A stretch of 64,000 nucleotides of DNA, from NCBI GenBank assembly GCA_019915135.1, contig JAHLMK010000022.1, positions 62,001 through 126,000 of the forward strand, written 5' to 3'. The position numbers were made by a program, and so were the translations under genes. Below the pieces are notes generated by a model that had not been told where the DNA came from, did no database searches, and saw only the letters and a program-made list of their open reading frames with translations. The DNA is from Strobilurus pachycystidiatus. Its lineage: Eukaryota > Basidiomycota > Agaricomycetes > Agaricales > Physalacriaceae. Below, piece by piece: positions 25,086-37,646 of the stretch (the first letter of the stretch is position 1; each line of letters starts with the position of its first letter).

Positions 25086-26192
25086 GGCTGCCTGCTGGGC
25101 GCCGCGGGCGGTGGCTGAGCGCTGAGGGATCCGATTCCCGTGATGGCTGGAGGCAGAGGACAGTATGGCATTACACTGACAAGGTGAAATTGCCTCCACC
25201 GAGTCCACGCCTCGTGACAAATCGCGGATCAGTTTCCGAAATAGTTTCATATCCCGTCACACCACGACCGACGGACGACGAACTCCTTGACCCAACGAGC
25301 GACGAAGCAGCAAAATCGTCTAAAACCCAACGATGATACACAACTCGAGTCAAGGAAATCCGCCCGTAGGAATCCAGGTCACTAGTATTCACACTGACAG
25401 GTTGCCGAACGACTCAGAGTCAATTGACGAGTATCACCGCCGCAGGTAAAGTGTGGCCAAGGCGCGGCAGTGGCATGGTGCCATGTAGATGTGGTGAGAC
25501 AATCATTCCACATTCAGTGTGAAATATGTGCAAGTAATTGCATGTACGAGTAAATAACTGAAGGGACCAAGAGTCGCCACCTAAAGTTTGGCGGGACTAG
25601 CGCTGCGAGTACAGACGAAGCTATCGCAAAGAATGCGACAAGATAGCTGTACCGGCGGTCGCGGTATTACTCGTTCATTATAAGGCTTATGTACGTCCGA
25701 GGAGCAGACGCATACAAAGAAATCGGCGCATAGAAAACATGCCTGCAGGGAGCCTGAGACTGAAGTGTAGACGGCAGACGTTGGTGATATGACGGGTTGG
25801 ATAGAACGCGTAACCTGGACTGTTCGGAATTGTAAACGATGGTCAGCCCCTTGTCTGCCAGGCGCATAATTGAGCATGCCGTAGATGACTGTGCTTTTGG
25901 GCGTCCGCGTCTGAACGATTCTGCAAGAGTGCGGACATAAGTCCGAGATGTCCGGACCCTAACCCCCGATTGATGGCATGCCGAGGTCCTTCTCCCTGCG
26001 TCTGAGCTCACCCATCGAAAACTTTCCTCAAGACAATCTCTACGGTGAGTCGCTGCTCCAACGATGCCCGCATGCGAATCCTGCGACTCCGGCCGTCCTG
26101 GAGCACCCAGTCACCGCCAGCGGCGCCCGCGACTCGGCTGGATTCGCTGGATGAGATCTGGATGAGCTTGGGCTGACCCGCTCGTTTTGCAG
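25086..26192. other. Intergenic; divergent promoter and RPL9 leader
   Basis: 1.1 kb between the divergent starts of FMP27 and RPL9. The 3' part (about 26045-26192) reads as an intron in the RPL9 5' leader: a GTGAGT donor just after 26044 and a TTTTGCAG acceptor at 26192, directly before the ATG. Leader introns are common in fungal ribosomal protein genes. Nothing else seen. Confidence 0.5.
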
Positions 26193-26922
26193 ATGCGTGA
26201 CGTTCTCCAGACAGAAGAGCTCGAGATCCCCGAGGGCATTGAGGTTACCATCAAGTCCCGCCTCGTCACCGTCACCGGACCCCGGGGAACCCTCACCAAG
26301 AACGTCCGCCATGTCGACATGGACATCCGGCTGGTCAAGTCGAGCAAGTCGACAAAGGTCTCTCTGGCTGTCTGGCAGGGCGGCAGGAAGCACGTCGCTT
26401 GCTTGAGGACGATCAAAAGTCTCATCAACAACATGATTACTGGTGTCACCAAGGTGCGCGATCTGTCGAAGGCAGAGAGACCGAGAGATTGAAAAAAGAC
26501 GTTTCTAGGGCTTCGAATACAAAATGCGCCTCGTCTATGCCCATTTCCCTATCAACTGTATCATACAAGACGATGGCCGTGCCATGGAGATCCGTAACTT
26601 TTTGGGTGAAAAGGTGTGTATTGTGCCTTCACAAATTTTCCTCCTTCTAAACCACCTATTAGACTGTCCGACACGTGAACATGCTCGACGGTGTCGTCGT
26701 TTCGGAATCAAAAGCGCAGAAGGATGAGCTGATCCTTGTTGGCAACGACATCGACAACGTTTCCCAATCCGGTGCGTATCCTTCGCTGCTCCCTCGCCCA
26801 TCGCTAAATCTCCCTCAGCTGCATCTATCCACGGTGTGTGTCGCGTACGGAACAAGGATATCCGAAAGTTCTTGGACGGTATCTATGTGTCGGAGAAGGG
26901 AGCAATTAAGACAGAGGATTAA
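26193..26922 (+). CDS. RPL9: 60S ribosomal protein L9 (uL6)
   Basis: Four exons, 26193-26453, 26509-26613, 26663-26771, 26819-26922, give 192 residues, the normal eukaryotic length. Family landmarks are continuous across junctions: [10 protein letters not shown] near residue 30, [20 protein letters not shown] around the first junction, [34 protein letters not shown], and the C-terminal [17 protein letters not shown]. Component of the large cytosolic ribosomal subunit near the GTPase stalk. The ATG sits immediately after a splice acceptor. Confidence 0.96.
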
Positions 26923-27105
26923 ATCTGTACACTTTTTCACTGCCCTCTCTTATGGTGCTATGCTATGCCATGCCCTCCTTTTCGTGTGAAGTATCGATAT
27001 GCCACCAATAAGCGCACGTTTGAAATGACTGGACAGCCATAATTTAAATCAGGCTCGCCATCGTAGCGCCTGACGTCAACAAACATCTCTTCATTCCTCA
27101 CCATC

Positions 27106-28131
27106 ATGTCGACTCAAGGTAAGCCCTTGTAGGACGTGCATGTCATGCAAAACCAGGCTAAGGAATTCAACGCTGGCAATAGAAGATTCCCGTGTTATTG
27201 TCTGGTTCGACATTGACAATACCCTATACTCTGCCAACACCAAAATATCTCAAGCGATGGGGAAGAAGATTCACGGTAACCTCATACCGAACCCCGGTCG
27301 GACCACACGTATTGAGCGCTGTCTCTAGCCTACTTTATGACACTGGGATTAGACCACAAGGAGGCATCTGAGCTGCATCTCAAGTACTATACCCAATATG
27401 GCCTCGCGCTGGCTGGCCTGGTGCGGCATCACGATGTCGGTCAGTGCGCAACGTGTCCATCGGAGGTGACGGGCCCGCGCTGACGCCCGCACCCAGACCC
27501 GATAGATTTCGACAACAAATGCGACGGGTCTCTGCCTCTCGAGGAGATGATTCAGCCAAATCCTAGTCTCCGCAAACTCTTCCAGGACATAGATCGTACC
27601 AAGGCGCGTGTTTGGGGCTTGACCAACGCTTACCGCCCGGTAAGTTCCCAGTTCCTACTGGCTTCCTTGCATACTGAATTTCACGCTCAGCACGCTGAGA
27701 GAGTTCTCCGAATCCTCAATCTGGACGATCAGCTAGACGGTCTTATGTTCTGTGACTATGCCTCGCCGGACCATGACTTTGTCGCTAAGCCAGAACATGA
27801 CTACTACCACAAAGTATGCACGTCTTCGCTTCTCGTTAGGCCAGATTCTTGACCTTTCTTGCAGGCAATGCGCAAAGCCGGAGTATCCGATCCATCGAAA
27901 TGTTTATTCGTAGATGACAACCGTCGCAACGTAGACGCTGCACGCGAGCTGGAATGGAGGAGCTGTGTGCACTTCTGTGAACAGGGTCTCGAGAATATGG
28001 AGGGTGGCCAAATACGCAAGATCGGTGCCGATAGAGAGGTGCAGACTGAGAACGGTGTTGTGGTCATACAGGATCTAGAAGAGCTGAGAACGGTTTGGAA
28101 AGAAATCTTTGTTGATTCAGCAACTTCATGA
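27106..28131 (+). CDS. HAD-type pyrimidine/nucleotide 5'-nucleotidase, SDT1/PHM8-like
   Basis: Six exons, 27106-27118, 27183-27275, 27329-27439, 27497-27639, 27691-27813, 27865-28131; 249 residues. The HAD motifs are visible: motif I WFDIDNTLYS with nucleophile and acid Asp residues, motif II WGLTNAYR, motif III Lys in VAKPEHDYY, motif IV LFVDDNRRNVDAA. An all-helical cap lies between motifs I and II. In yeast Sdt1 dephosphorylates UMP and CMP and Phm8 handles nucleotides and lysophosphatidic acid; the sequence cannot say which substrate applies. Closely spaced upstream of the TMA17-like gene. Confidence 0.85.
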
Positions 28132-28255
28132 TCATGCTACTTATCATAGAGTAGAATCTGTACATAGAACAATCGAAAATAGTCCCGGATCGTCAAAGGT
28201 GCATGATGACGCATCACTGCAAGTTGACTCTAAACTAAACTTGGCTCATGCCATC

Positions 28256-28777
28256 ATGTCGTTCAATCCTCGATTCAGTCAACCGTTTTCGCTACCAGAG
28301 GCAATCGCGCTCGACGTCTCTGTAATCACCGAAGGTTCTTGAAATGTCTCCCTCAATTCCCTCGCTGCCAGATCCGACCAAGTCTCTCAGAAATCGCGCG
28401 TCTACAACTGTCCCTACAAAAACTTCGCGAGACACAGGATCTCCTTCGAGAGCATCTCCAGACATCTGAAGATGATGATGCGGAGATCACAAAGGCTGTT
28501 GAAGAGAACGACGTAGTCATGTAAGATAACCAATCTACCTACACTTTCAAAACTCCTTCGGACTAAGATATCACGCAGTGGCTCACAAGAGGAGCGGGTT
28601 GAAATGTTGAAGGTTGCTCTGCGCGAGAAGGGCGTCTTATACAACGCTCACTACGATCTCACTACCACGAAAGCACCTCCGTTCACCAATGGGACCAGCC
28701 TGAGTGTCTCTACTACGTCCACGCCAGTACACCACTCAGAGGCCGTTCCAGATGGAGATGGTGGACTACACTTGTGA
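28256..28777 (+). CDS. TMA17/ADC17-like coiled-coil protein
   Basis: Three exons, 28256-28334, 28391-28520, 28579-28777; 135 residues. A coiled coil runs from about residue 26 to 90 (EIARLQLSLQKLRETQDLL, then VEENDVVIGSQEERVEML), followed by a Ser/Thr/Pro tail. The order helix, acidic linker, E-N-D/E-V-V-I helix resembles yeast Tma17, a stress-induced chaperone for assembly of the proteasome base. Similarity is weak at residue level, so this is a suggestion from architecture and short motifs. Confidence 0.5.
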
Positions 28778-28981
28778 AGCAAATCGTATAAGAAGGTACA
28801 TATCTATGTAAGAATACAGCGAACTACATCGTCACATATGTAGCTCGGTCGGCAATGCGCATCATTCTGAGCAACATGCGGGGGTAATCGCGAGGCTACT
28901 TAAGTATATTGTTCGCGCATGGCCAACATTGACTGTATTATAGTCTACTACTAGTACTTGCCAATAAGTAATGAATTTGGT

Positions 28982-30801
28982 CTACGAAGCAGTGCCTGCG
29001 AGTCGCTTGTGTTTCCTCCATGAGGAAAACTCCCGTACAGCAGCAGCTATCAGCGGTATGATTGCACTGGCGAACAACGGTGCATAGACCGCATATCTGT
29101 GTTCTGGAGGGAAGTATAACAGCGCCAGCATCCCGGGATTGAAGAAGGCACGAGAAGCCATCGTTACTGCTTCAGCTGAATATCGGGAAGCATCCGACAG
29201 TGAAACGTGTCCGTCCAGCTACCAAAGCATTCAGAACACGTTCACGTTGAGACAAAGACATTCCGTTACCTGCTCCAAAGCTGAAAGCGCGGCCTCAACA
29301 TCGTTTCGTACAGGAGGTCCGACCGGCATATTCTCGATTTGATCTACAAGTTTCACGGTGCTCTGGAGAATGTCTTTGGCGCCTTGATTGTTCTCCAATG
29401 CGCGGCGTCGAAGGAGGGCGTCCAGTTGCCAGTCCGAAATGTCCTCGCTACAGACGACGCCGGCTGGTAGTCGTGGAAGACCGAGAAGCGAGAGCAAATG
29501 ACTCGAGAATGAAGGGAAAATTGTATCGAGTTGTGCAGATGGCAGGTAGTCTTGATCAGACGTCGGATTGTAGACGACGACACCGCCCCATTGGGGTATA
29601 AGGAAACTGTTGACTGTAATGATTCAGTATGGTGCAGCGAGCTTGAAACGAAGGTGTACCTCGCGTACTCAAGATGTTGAGCGGTCTAGTTGGGGCCGAG
29701 GGGATAAACAAGACAAAGTGGAGGACGGGATCGTTCGATGAACTCGAAGCTGTTCAAAGTTTATCCCCAGCTATTCGATACGAGATCATACAACTCACAC
29801 AGACTCCATTCAGCAGAATTGATGAACACAGTCAAATGCTCGGAAGTGAGTCCGAAAGTGCCGTCTTCGAGTACCTCTGGTTCAAATGCTAGAGGTGCAT
29901 GGAACTGGACTTGACTTTCGATGGTGAAGTTGTGCAGTGTTGACATTGACGAGACTATTGGCTTTATGTGACCTGAGGGACTTCAAGCCGGGGGAGAGAT
30001 GGGGATGTTGGTGGAGAGCTCACGGTTTAGTGCTGATTTGATGTCCCATCCCGACATATATTGTCCAGCGGCAGAGTCCTCATTGAGTAGCGTAAACGCG
30101 AGACGATATCTTGGGGCATACTGGGCGACGCGGAACTCTTGCCTTGCGGGGTAAGGAGTAAGAAGACTTGCGAGAGTGTCAGCCAGCTGTGCAACTGGAC
30201 TTCATTGAGCAATAGACCGGGGCGAAGAAAGGCGTACTGACGTGGTTGGTCAGCGGGAATGAATAGATGGCGTCCGGAGATCCTGGTTTCGCCGGACGTC
30301 GAGGGAGAAATGTGGTAAAGGCCCGGTTCTGTCGCCCGCGCGCCCAGTGCGACAGTGACCGACAACTCTTTGGACGCCCGCTCAGCCAGAGCCCACTGTA
30401 GATCCTGAAGTAGAGAAGGACGCTGCGCAGCCAGGGAGGGATCCAGTTGAACGGTCGTCGGGAACGCGAGCAGAGTTTGGGTCTGGTCGTTGACACGCGA
30501 CCATGGGAGGGACAAGCGCTGTATGCTGGTGATATTCCACCATAGCGGTGTCGCAAGCAGTATAACAATCCAATAAGAGGCGATTACCAGGCGTCGAACG
30601 CCATCTCGCTGGAAGAATAGCGTTGACGGATCTTGGAGGGATGCCATGCCTCGGACATCGGCCACGCTGGGTGCACTTGCATCCGCTTCGGCAGAGCGGC
30701 ACAGAATGGCATTGAGACGTTCCTACAAGCATATATGCGCCTTGTTTCGAGCATAGCTGCCCTCTTACTGCACTAGTACTGCTGAATAATCTATCTTTCA
30801 T
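28982..30801 (-). CDS. GPI transamidase subunit PIG-S / Gpi17
   Basis: Minus strand. Exon 1 is 30801-30769 (11 codons), exon 2 begins at 30722; later junctions are approximate. After about 45 residues comes a membrane helix (VIASYWIVILLATPLWW), followed by TSIQRLSLPW, the start of the lumenal domain of PIG-S. A long lumenal region follows (FRVAQYAPRYRLAFTLLNED, GWDIKSALN). The C-terminus has a second helix ending YAVYAPLFASAIIPLIAAAV and a short Arg/Lys-rich cytosolic tail to TAG 28984-28982. This two-helix topology is that of PIG-S, a subunit of the ER complex that attaches GPI anchors to proteins. Confidence 0.8.
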
Positions 30802-31106
30802 GCTGAAATGGACAGCAAAGCGATGAGAATGGAGGAGAGGCAGTCCGGCATCAACGGCACGCCGGTGGTCCCGCAATTCAACAGCCACAAACTTCTGGTG
30901 CTGACGGTTGATCGTGGTTTCTTCAAGTCCACTTTACACTTTGAAGTCGGATTTCTCACTTTCCATCCAGCTCTCCTGACCACTTTCTTTCTCCCTTTAT
31001 ATATCTTCTCAACTGCATTGTCTGTTAATCTCGACGTCTGCCTCTGTCTGGAACAACATTGACTGTTTCCTGGCACATCTCAATCATCCGAAACAACACA
31101 GGAGAG

Positions 31107-34100
31107 ATGGCCTCTGTCTATGACGCCGGGCCATCTTCGTCCTCCTCGATGTATCCCGGGCATCGAATGTCCTCGACGAATGGTCCAATGTCTTACGACG
31201 TCAGTAGAACATACGCCATGTTCCATCTGTTCTTCAACTCAGTCATTTCTCTTTTCAGCGGCCCCCTCCCCGGCGAAGGACGCCTTCTCCGAAAAGTCAT
31301 CGTTATCCACCGCGGAGCGCGCCTGGCTATGATGCCAACTACTATAGGCAGCCTCCGCCGCCTTGGCCAGAACGAGGCGCATTCGACGGCCAATCATCCA
31401 GTCCCGATCGCTATGCACCGGATAGAACGCAGCCCAGAGACCGCTCCGACAGCTGGAAACCTCGCTCAGAGTCTCACTGGGAAAGCGGCTCTTCAGGTCG
31501 CAGGGATTCTGTGACATCTACTCGGATGTTCGAACCGTCTGACACCTGGAAGAAAACACACGATAATCGACCTATACAACGTTCGCCGTAAGGATATAAA
31601 CATCAAGCTCGCATCAGGTTGTCTCATCCTTTTTCTTGCAGATATAATCCTAGACAGTCGCCTGAAGGTCCTCGATTTTCGCCGTCCAGGGACCGATCCA
31701 ATTCCTTTCGCCAGACCAGTGACCGTTTCTACAGACCGCCTCCGGTGTTGCCAGGGGATCCTCCACCTCCACATTTCAATTCATACAGGCCGGGACACGA
31801 TACAAACACGTCTTCAGTAGCATCATCGAGAGCACATAGTGTGTCTCGTCGAAGATCTTCCCCCCCTCCGCGAGGCCGCCCAAGGTCCATACGTTCTAGA
31901 TCCCGCAGTCCTCGTCGTCGATCTTACTCTGATTCGCGTTCTTCCTCACGACGCAGGTCTTCATCTCGGTCTCGTCCACCAAGCCCTAGCATACATCGAC
32001 CCTTGCAGAATCTGTCTCGTCTGCCTCGACGCTCACGCTCCTCTTCACCACGCCCATATACAAGACGAAGAAAGACCTCTCATTCGCGTTCGCCTTCTCG
32101 CTCACGTAATCGTTCTGTCTCGCGTTCTCGATATGGTGGCAGGCGGAGAAGCGTTAGTCGCGGTCGGTCAACACCTCGGAGTAGCAGAAAGACATCTCGA
32201 TCTCCAAAGAATTCGTCCGCACCTCTGAGTCGGTCCGATTCGATAGCTTCATCGCGCGCTTCAACCCCTCCGCCCGTTCCAATCATTTCGTCCAATGTGA
32301 AAGTAACTGTCGCGCAGGAGCCTTCACTCAAGCGCAGCCCATCTCCGCCTGTTCATGTTATCGACTTGACTGCATTACCTGACAAACAGCTGAAAGCAGA
32401 AGCTTCTTGTGTTCCACCAAAGCAACAGATCAACGTGCTTATGGAAGAGCATCCTGCGCCTCCAGGCATCACTCTGGCTGAGCCTGCTTCGAGCACAAGT
32501 ATCACCGTAAGAATAATGTTCTTCTGATTGTGATCGTTTATTGATGGCGCTCCTAGGGAAGTGATGTTTATTCTGTCGCGACAAACGAAGGTACTTATGT
32601 ATTCATTCATTGGGGCATCTCATTTTTAAGAAGCAAAATGTAGATGTCAAAATGGCTAGTCCCATCGTTTCAGCCGACTCGCTCGAAACTATCAAGGCAG
32701 ACGGCGATGCAATCGCTGCAGTGACAGTGAAGCAAGAGGCGATTGAAACACTTGTCATGGAGGAATTGGAAACAACCACCCATCTCTTAGATTTTCCGGT
32801 TGATCCAGCACCAGCTCAAGCAGAGATCATAACATCTCCGCCTTCTGTCGATTTTTCTCTGGAGGACATTACGGCGGCACCAGCACAGTCTTTAGGCGAC
32901 GCGCTTCGTGTAACAGTGATGACCAGGATACTTTGCGATCGACAGACTCGGTCACAACGAGTTGACCCCATCATACGCTCGAATCTTGCTCTCGTACAAC
33001 CTGCAAGCACCCGTCCATTCTCAACTGCAGAAAGCCTTGTTACTGAGATCATGCATGGACCGCGTGTACAACGCATCTACCAAGCATTCTCCTCTGGTAC
33101 ACAAGAGGCTCTTGCGCATCGCTTCAGCAATTTGCATGTCGGTCGTTTAGCGAAGACGAAACGATTGGAGGAGGAATACCTGGAGTTGAATGAACGTTGG
33201 AAGCTTCACTGTCAAGCCTTGGATGGCCAGAGCAAACCGACCCCGATTCTGGATGTGGATCTCTTGGCGACCGGGCGCACGACTCGTAGGACGGCAACTC
33301 TGGGCGACATGGTTCGGTCTGATTTGGAGATGGAGCAGATCATTGCCAGTCTTGGGAATGACGAGGCCACGGATCCCAGCTTTCTTTCGTCGAGAAACCA
33401 TGCCAAGATTCCTGATATGGTGTCAGTAGAACGTGGCAATGTGGATTATGTTTATGACGATTCCAACTTGCTCGTCGAGAACCCATCAGAGTACTATCGC
33501 CCTCGGACCGGGATAGATGATTGGACACCGGAAGAAGAGGCGATTTTCTTGGACCGGTTTGCCGCCCATCCGAAGCAATTCGGTATTATTGCGGACGGCA
33601 TTCCCCACAAGACGGCAGCGCAGTGTGTTGCGTTTTATTACCTTCACAAGAAGCGCACGATCGATTTCCGCAAGGTGGTCGCAACTTATGCGCCTAAACG
33701 GAGACGACGTAGGACTGGGAAGCAGAAGGCCAACGCGTTGCTGGCAGACATTCGTCAGCATGACGCTGAGGTCTCTCGTGATAGCGAGGCTTTGGGCAAT
33801 GGCCGGGCGAAGAGGAGAGTGGCCATGCGCCGGCTTGCGGCTGAGGATGCACCGACTGCCACACCGACCCCGGAACCAGAGGGTGCTCGTCCGAAACGAA
33901 GACGTGCAACTGGAGCGCGTTCTGGGCTTGCCGAGGAAGTCGAGGAGGATGAGGAGGTATGACATCGGAGTCTTTATCGTTCTGCTTAAGTAGTGACTCA
34001 TATTCAGGAGGATCCCAAGCCGGCCAAGCGAGCCAGGAAGTCTCGCAAGCCGAAGTCTGTTGCCATTATCGTCGACGACTCATCAACTCCGGACACCAAG

Positions 34101-34710
34101 TCGGTAGAACCGAGTGATTCCTCCCGTCGTAAGCGCCCTGTTGCTGTTAATCAGTGGTCCAATGACGACAAGCGTGCGTAGTGATCGCCCTTATACCACC
34201 CCCCGTCTAACGAATGGCCGCAGAACTGTTTTTGGAACTTCTTGGACGACATGGAACTAGCTTTGAGCAAATAGCCGCCGCGATGCCTAATCAAGTAAGA
34301 TTTTGAATTCTGATACTGGTTTGCTCCGCGCTAACTCACTCTCTTAGACTACCGCCCAAGTTTGCAGCTTTTATAACGCCAACTGTGAAGAAATGGGGCT
34401 GAAGGCAATTGCCTCTCGAGTGAATCAAGGCTCCAAGGAGATTGCGTCACCGCCCATGGCCTCTCTTGCTCCAAATGGTCAAACCGCCCCAGCAGAACAA
34501 TTTGTCCCCTACCTGTACCCTCCCCACGCGCCTCCCATGTACCACCATCCCATGGGACAACCGCCCGGTCCCATGTACGGCCCGCATCCTGCTATGTATA
34601 TGCCCTCATATGGTCCCTTATACCCTCCTTATTACATTCTTCCTCCTCCGCCCAACGATCCAACGAATACTCGCTCCTCTAATGTCGTACCGTCCAATGC
34701 CGCCTCTTAA
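31107..34710 (+). CDS. SANT-domain corepressor, SNT1/NCoR-like, with RS-rich N-terminus
   Basis: Multi-exon gene; first exon from ATG 31107 to about 31200, then about 31260-31590, 31643-32508, 32638 onward, with small exons at about 34225-34294 and a last exon from about 34349. Start chosen for the MASVYDAGPSSSSS leader. The N-terminal 400 residues are Pro/Arg-rich with a dense Arg-Ser region coded at 31820-32230. The first SANT repeat lies near 33515 (DDWTPEEEAIFLDRFAAHP, then IPHKTAAQCVAFYYLHKK); a second lies across the small exons (NQWSNDDKELFLELLGRHG, then TTAQVCSFYNAN). A basic and acidic linker separates them. The C-terminus is Pro/Tyr/Met-rich. Two SANT domains with this spacing are typical of Set3-complex Snt1 and animal NCoR, which recruit histone deacetylases. 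Joins are approximate. Confidence 0.8.
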
Positions 34711-34959
34711 TGGTCTCTTTATGATAGACGATGTTGAACCTTGCTACCGTTTATTAAGTTATCACTTAACAGGTTATTTTCAGACTATCAAAATTGTATT
34801 TCTGGGCTGCAGCTGTATACATTTACATGCAGGAAATGCTTTGAAATGTTAAGTTCAAAGTTATGAGAAATTGGAACTACAAGTTCTCGCTACAGAGTTA
34901 CTTCCGGCGTGAGAAAAATTGACATGCCCAGGTTTATTGCGACCTGACGCCTCTAACTT

Positions 34960-37452
34960 ATGTTCTGTCGAGTCCTGCCTCGATGTGCAATATCAAAATG
35001 GCCGTCGCCTTCCCGACTTATGTCGACGGCGCCACGGATGGCGCCGCCCGCCGACATCCGCAACATGGCACTCGTCGCCCACATTGGTCCGAAGTCGCGT
35101 CCACTCTCTGCGTGTGCTTACTGCTAACGAGGATATCCAGACTCGGGGAAAACGACATTGACAGAATCCATCCTGCTCAAATCCGAGTACATCTCCTCTT
35201 CCGGCTCAGTGGACACTGGTAGCACCATTACCGACTTTTTGCCTGCCGAGCGGGAGCGGGGCATCACGATTCAGTCCGCGAGCATCCCCGTGAAATGGAA
35301 GAACTGGACGTTCAATCTCGTCGATACGCCTGGCCATGCCGACTTTGGCATGGAGGTGGAGAGCGCGAGTCGCGTGGTGGACGGCGCTGTCGTTCTAATG
35401 GATTCGGTCGAGGGCGTCGAAGCTCAGACAAAACGCGTCTGGCGGCAGCTCGACAGGCGAGTGGACCTCTATCCCGGACGCCCGTTGTCTCACTCTCACT
35501 CAGATACGGCGTGGCTACGCGACTTGTCTTCATGAACAAATTGGACCGGCCCGGAGCATCGTACAACGCATCCATCTCGTCCATCCTCAAACACAAATTG
35601 CATCGTTGTCCCCTCGTCCTTATCCTTCCCATTGCGTCATTCGACCCACAGGACTATCGTCAAGCAGAACCGGGCATTCAAGGTCTCGTCGACCTCGTTA
35701 AATGGGAGGTCTGGAAGTGGGACGAAGCGAGCGGTACACCTACGCGCCATCCCCTCCCTCGTACCGCCAACGGCCTAGCGACATTCGATCTGCTCCCTCC
35801 CTCTCACCCCGTCGCCTCAGAGCTCATTCCTGCTCGCATGGCTCTGTTGGACACGCTTGCTACCTTCTCTGAACCTCTTATGGACACTCTGATTGACCTT
35901 CCAGAAGACCCGATGGCGTATGCTACGGTCCAGACCAGCGATATCATGTCCCACTTGCGTAAAGCTTCACTGACGAACGAGGTCCTGCCCATTCTGTGTG
36001 GCTCGGCTCTGAGGCACGTCGGGACAGATATTGTCATGGACTACGTGGGAGAGCTTTTTGCAAGCCCGTTGGACGTCCTACCAGAGCCCCTTCCTCGGAA
36101 CTCACCACCTCGTATTTTGGCATGGAAGGTAGGCTGGGATAAACGAAAGAAACAATGGAACACATTCGTCAGGGTTTACTCAGGTGAGGAGCTCTTTAAA
36201 AACTCTTCCCTCGCATCCTCATCCTTGAACAGGAAATCTCAAACGCCAGACCATGCTTCTGAACCAGAACCGTCACGAAAGAGAGCGTGTCACCAAACTG
36301 CAACTGTTGTACGCGTCTGAGACACAGGATGTGGAAGAGCTGCCTTTTGGCTCTATTGGGGTTATCACTGGCCTACGAGTAACTCGCACAGGTGACACAC
36401 TCGTGTCTACGTCTGTCAAGGCGGGCGATGGATCTGCTCTTCCCAATATCGTCACCCCTCCTTCCGTGATCTCTGTCTCCGTCATTCCCCAATCTCATTC
36501 CGATCTAGAGCTTGTGACAGAAGCCCTCGAATCTCTTTCTCGTACGGATCCATCTGTTCGCGTGGACATGCAGGAGGGCCAGATCCTTGTTCATGGAATG
36601 GGCGCTCTACATCTGGAGATCGTTGAAGGCCGCTTACGTGACGAGTTCAATGCGCGATTCGAATTCGGCACGCGTCGCGTGAGTTATCGAGAGGCGCTCG
36701 GTCCCAACTACGCATCCGTGCCACTTGAACAGCGTATCACCATCGCTGGTGTTGAGGTCATGGTCTCCCTCAAGTTGCGACCTTTGGAGGAAGGCGAGGT
36801 GGGCGACCCGCGATGGGACGGAAACATGGTGGTCAACAAACTGGGACAGCCTCTCCCGTACCCTCACACCTCCAAAGAGTCGGACGAACTGTTGTTGGCT
36901 GCCGGTATCGCGAGTGCTCTGTCTAACTCGCCACACTCCTCTCTGCCGATGTCAAACGTTCATGTTCAAGTTATGGGCTATGAAAGCCCCAGCATATCTG
37001 TCCTCAGCGGAGCCAGTGCAAAGATCCTCAACTCCTCCCTCAGGGTGGCCGGAATGGGTCGTATCATGGAGCCGTATACTCTTTTCAAAATAAGCGTCAA
37101 CGAGGACAGCATGGGCAAGGTCGCGAAAGATCTTACTGAACATGGTGCGGAGCTTCTCGACGTTGGATCTGGTATGATGGACGACGAAGATGGAATGAGT
37201 TTCCCCTCCACGGACGTCTACATTCCACCTGCATCACTGTCGCCGTCCGCATCGAACGTATCGAACAAGGGCCACTCCGCCTCAAGGCGCTCTATAAATG
37301 CTCTGGCGCCGCTCAGCAGGATGCTTGACTACAACAATAGATTACGTGCCCTGTCCGGAGGGCATGGACAGTTTGAGATGGCCAATGCAGGATTCCGGGA
37401 GGTCGCGCCTGCACGCCAACTCGAGATTTTACGGGAGATCGGTAGGGCATGA
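34960..37452 (+). CDS. MEF2: Mitochondrial elongation factor G2 / ribosome-recycling GTPase
   Basis: Four exons, 34960-35086, 35141-35456, 35504-36183, 36233-37452; 780 residues. ATG 34960 is chosen because it gives an Arg-rich, acid-free leader ([19 protein letters not shown]), a mitochondrial targeting peptide. GTPase motifs: G1 HIDSGKTT across the first junction, G2/switch [11 protein letters not shown]3 DTPGHADF, G4 [10 protein letters not shown]. Domain IV and V sequence follows, with VSYREALGP and a C-terminal [15 protein letters not shown]. The family (MEF2, human GFM2) acts with ribosome recycling factor to split mitochondrial ribosomes. The second intron (35457-35503) appears to use a GC donor (see findings). 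Confidence 0.93.
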
Positions 37453-37646
37453 AAAGTACGTAGAAATGGTATATATAGATGACTTCAGTTAATTTATCCC
37501 TCCTGTCTTATTTTCCCTCATTCTATATCACAGACATTGAAAGAGAGCGAAGAAGTCATCAAAGCATCTCTGGTCGAATCGCACTGCTAAGTGTCCTTGC
37601 TCGAGCCCAAAGTCAAGATACGTATGGAAAAAATGGCAGACCACAA

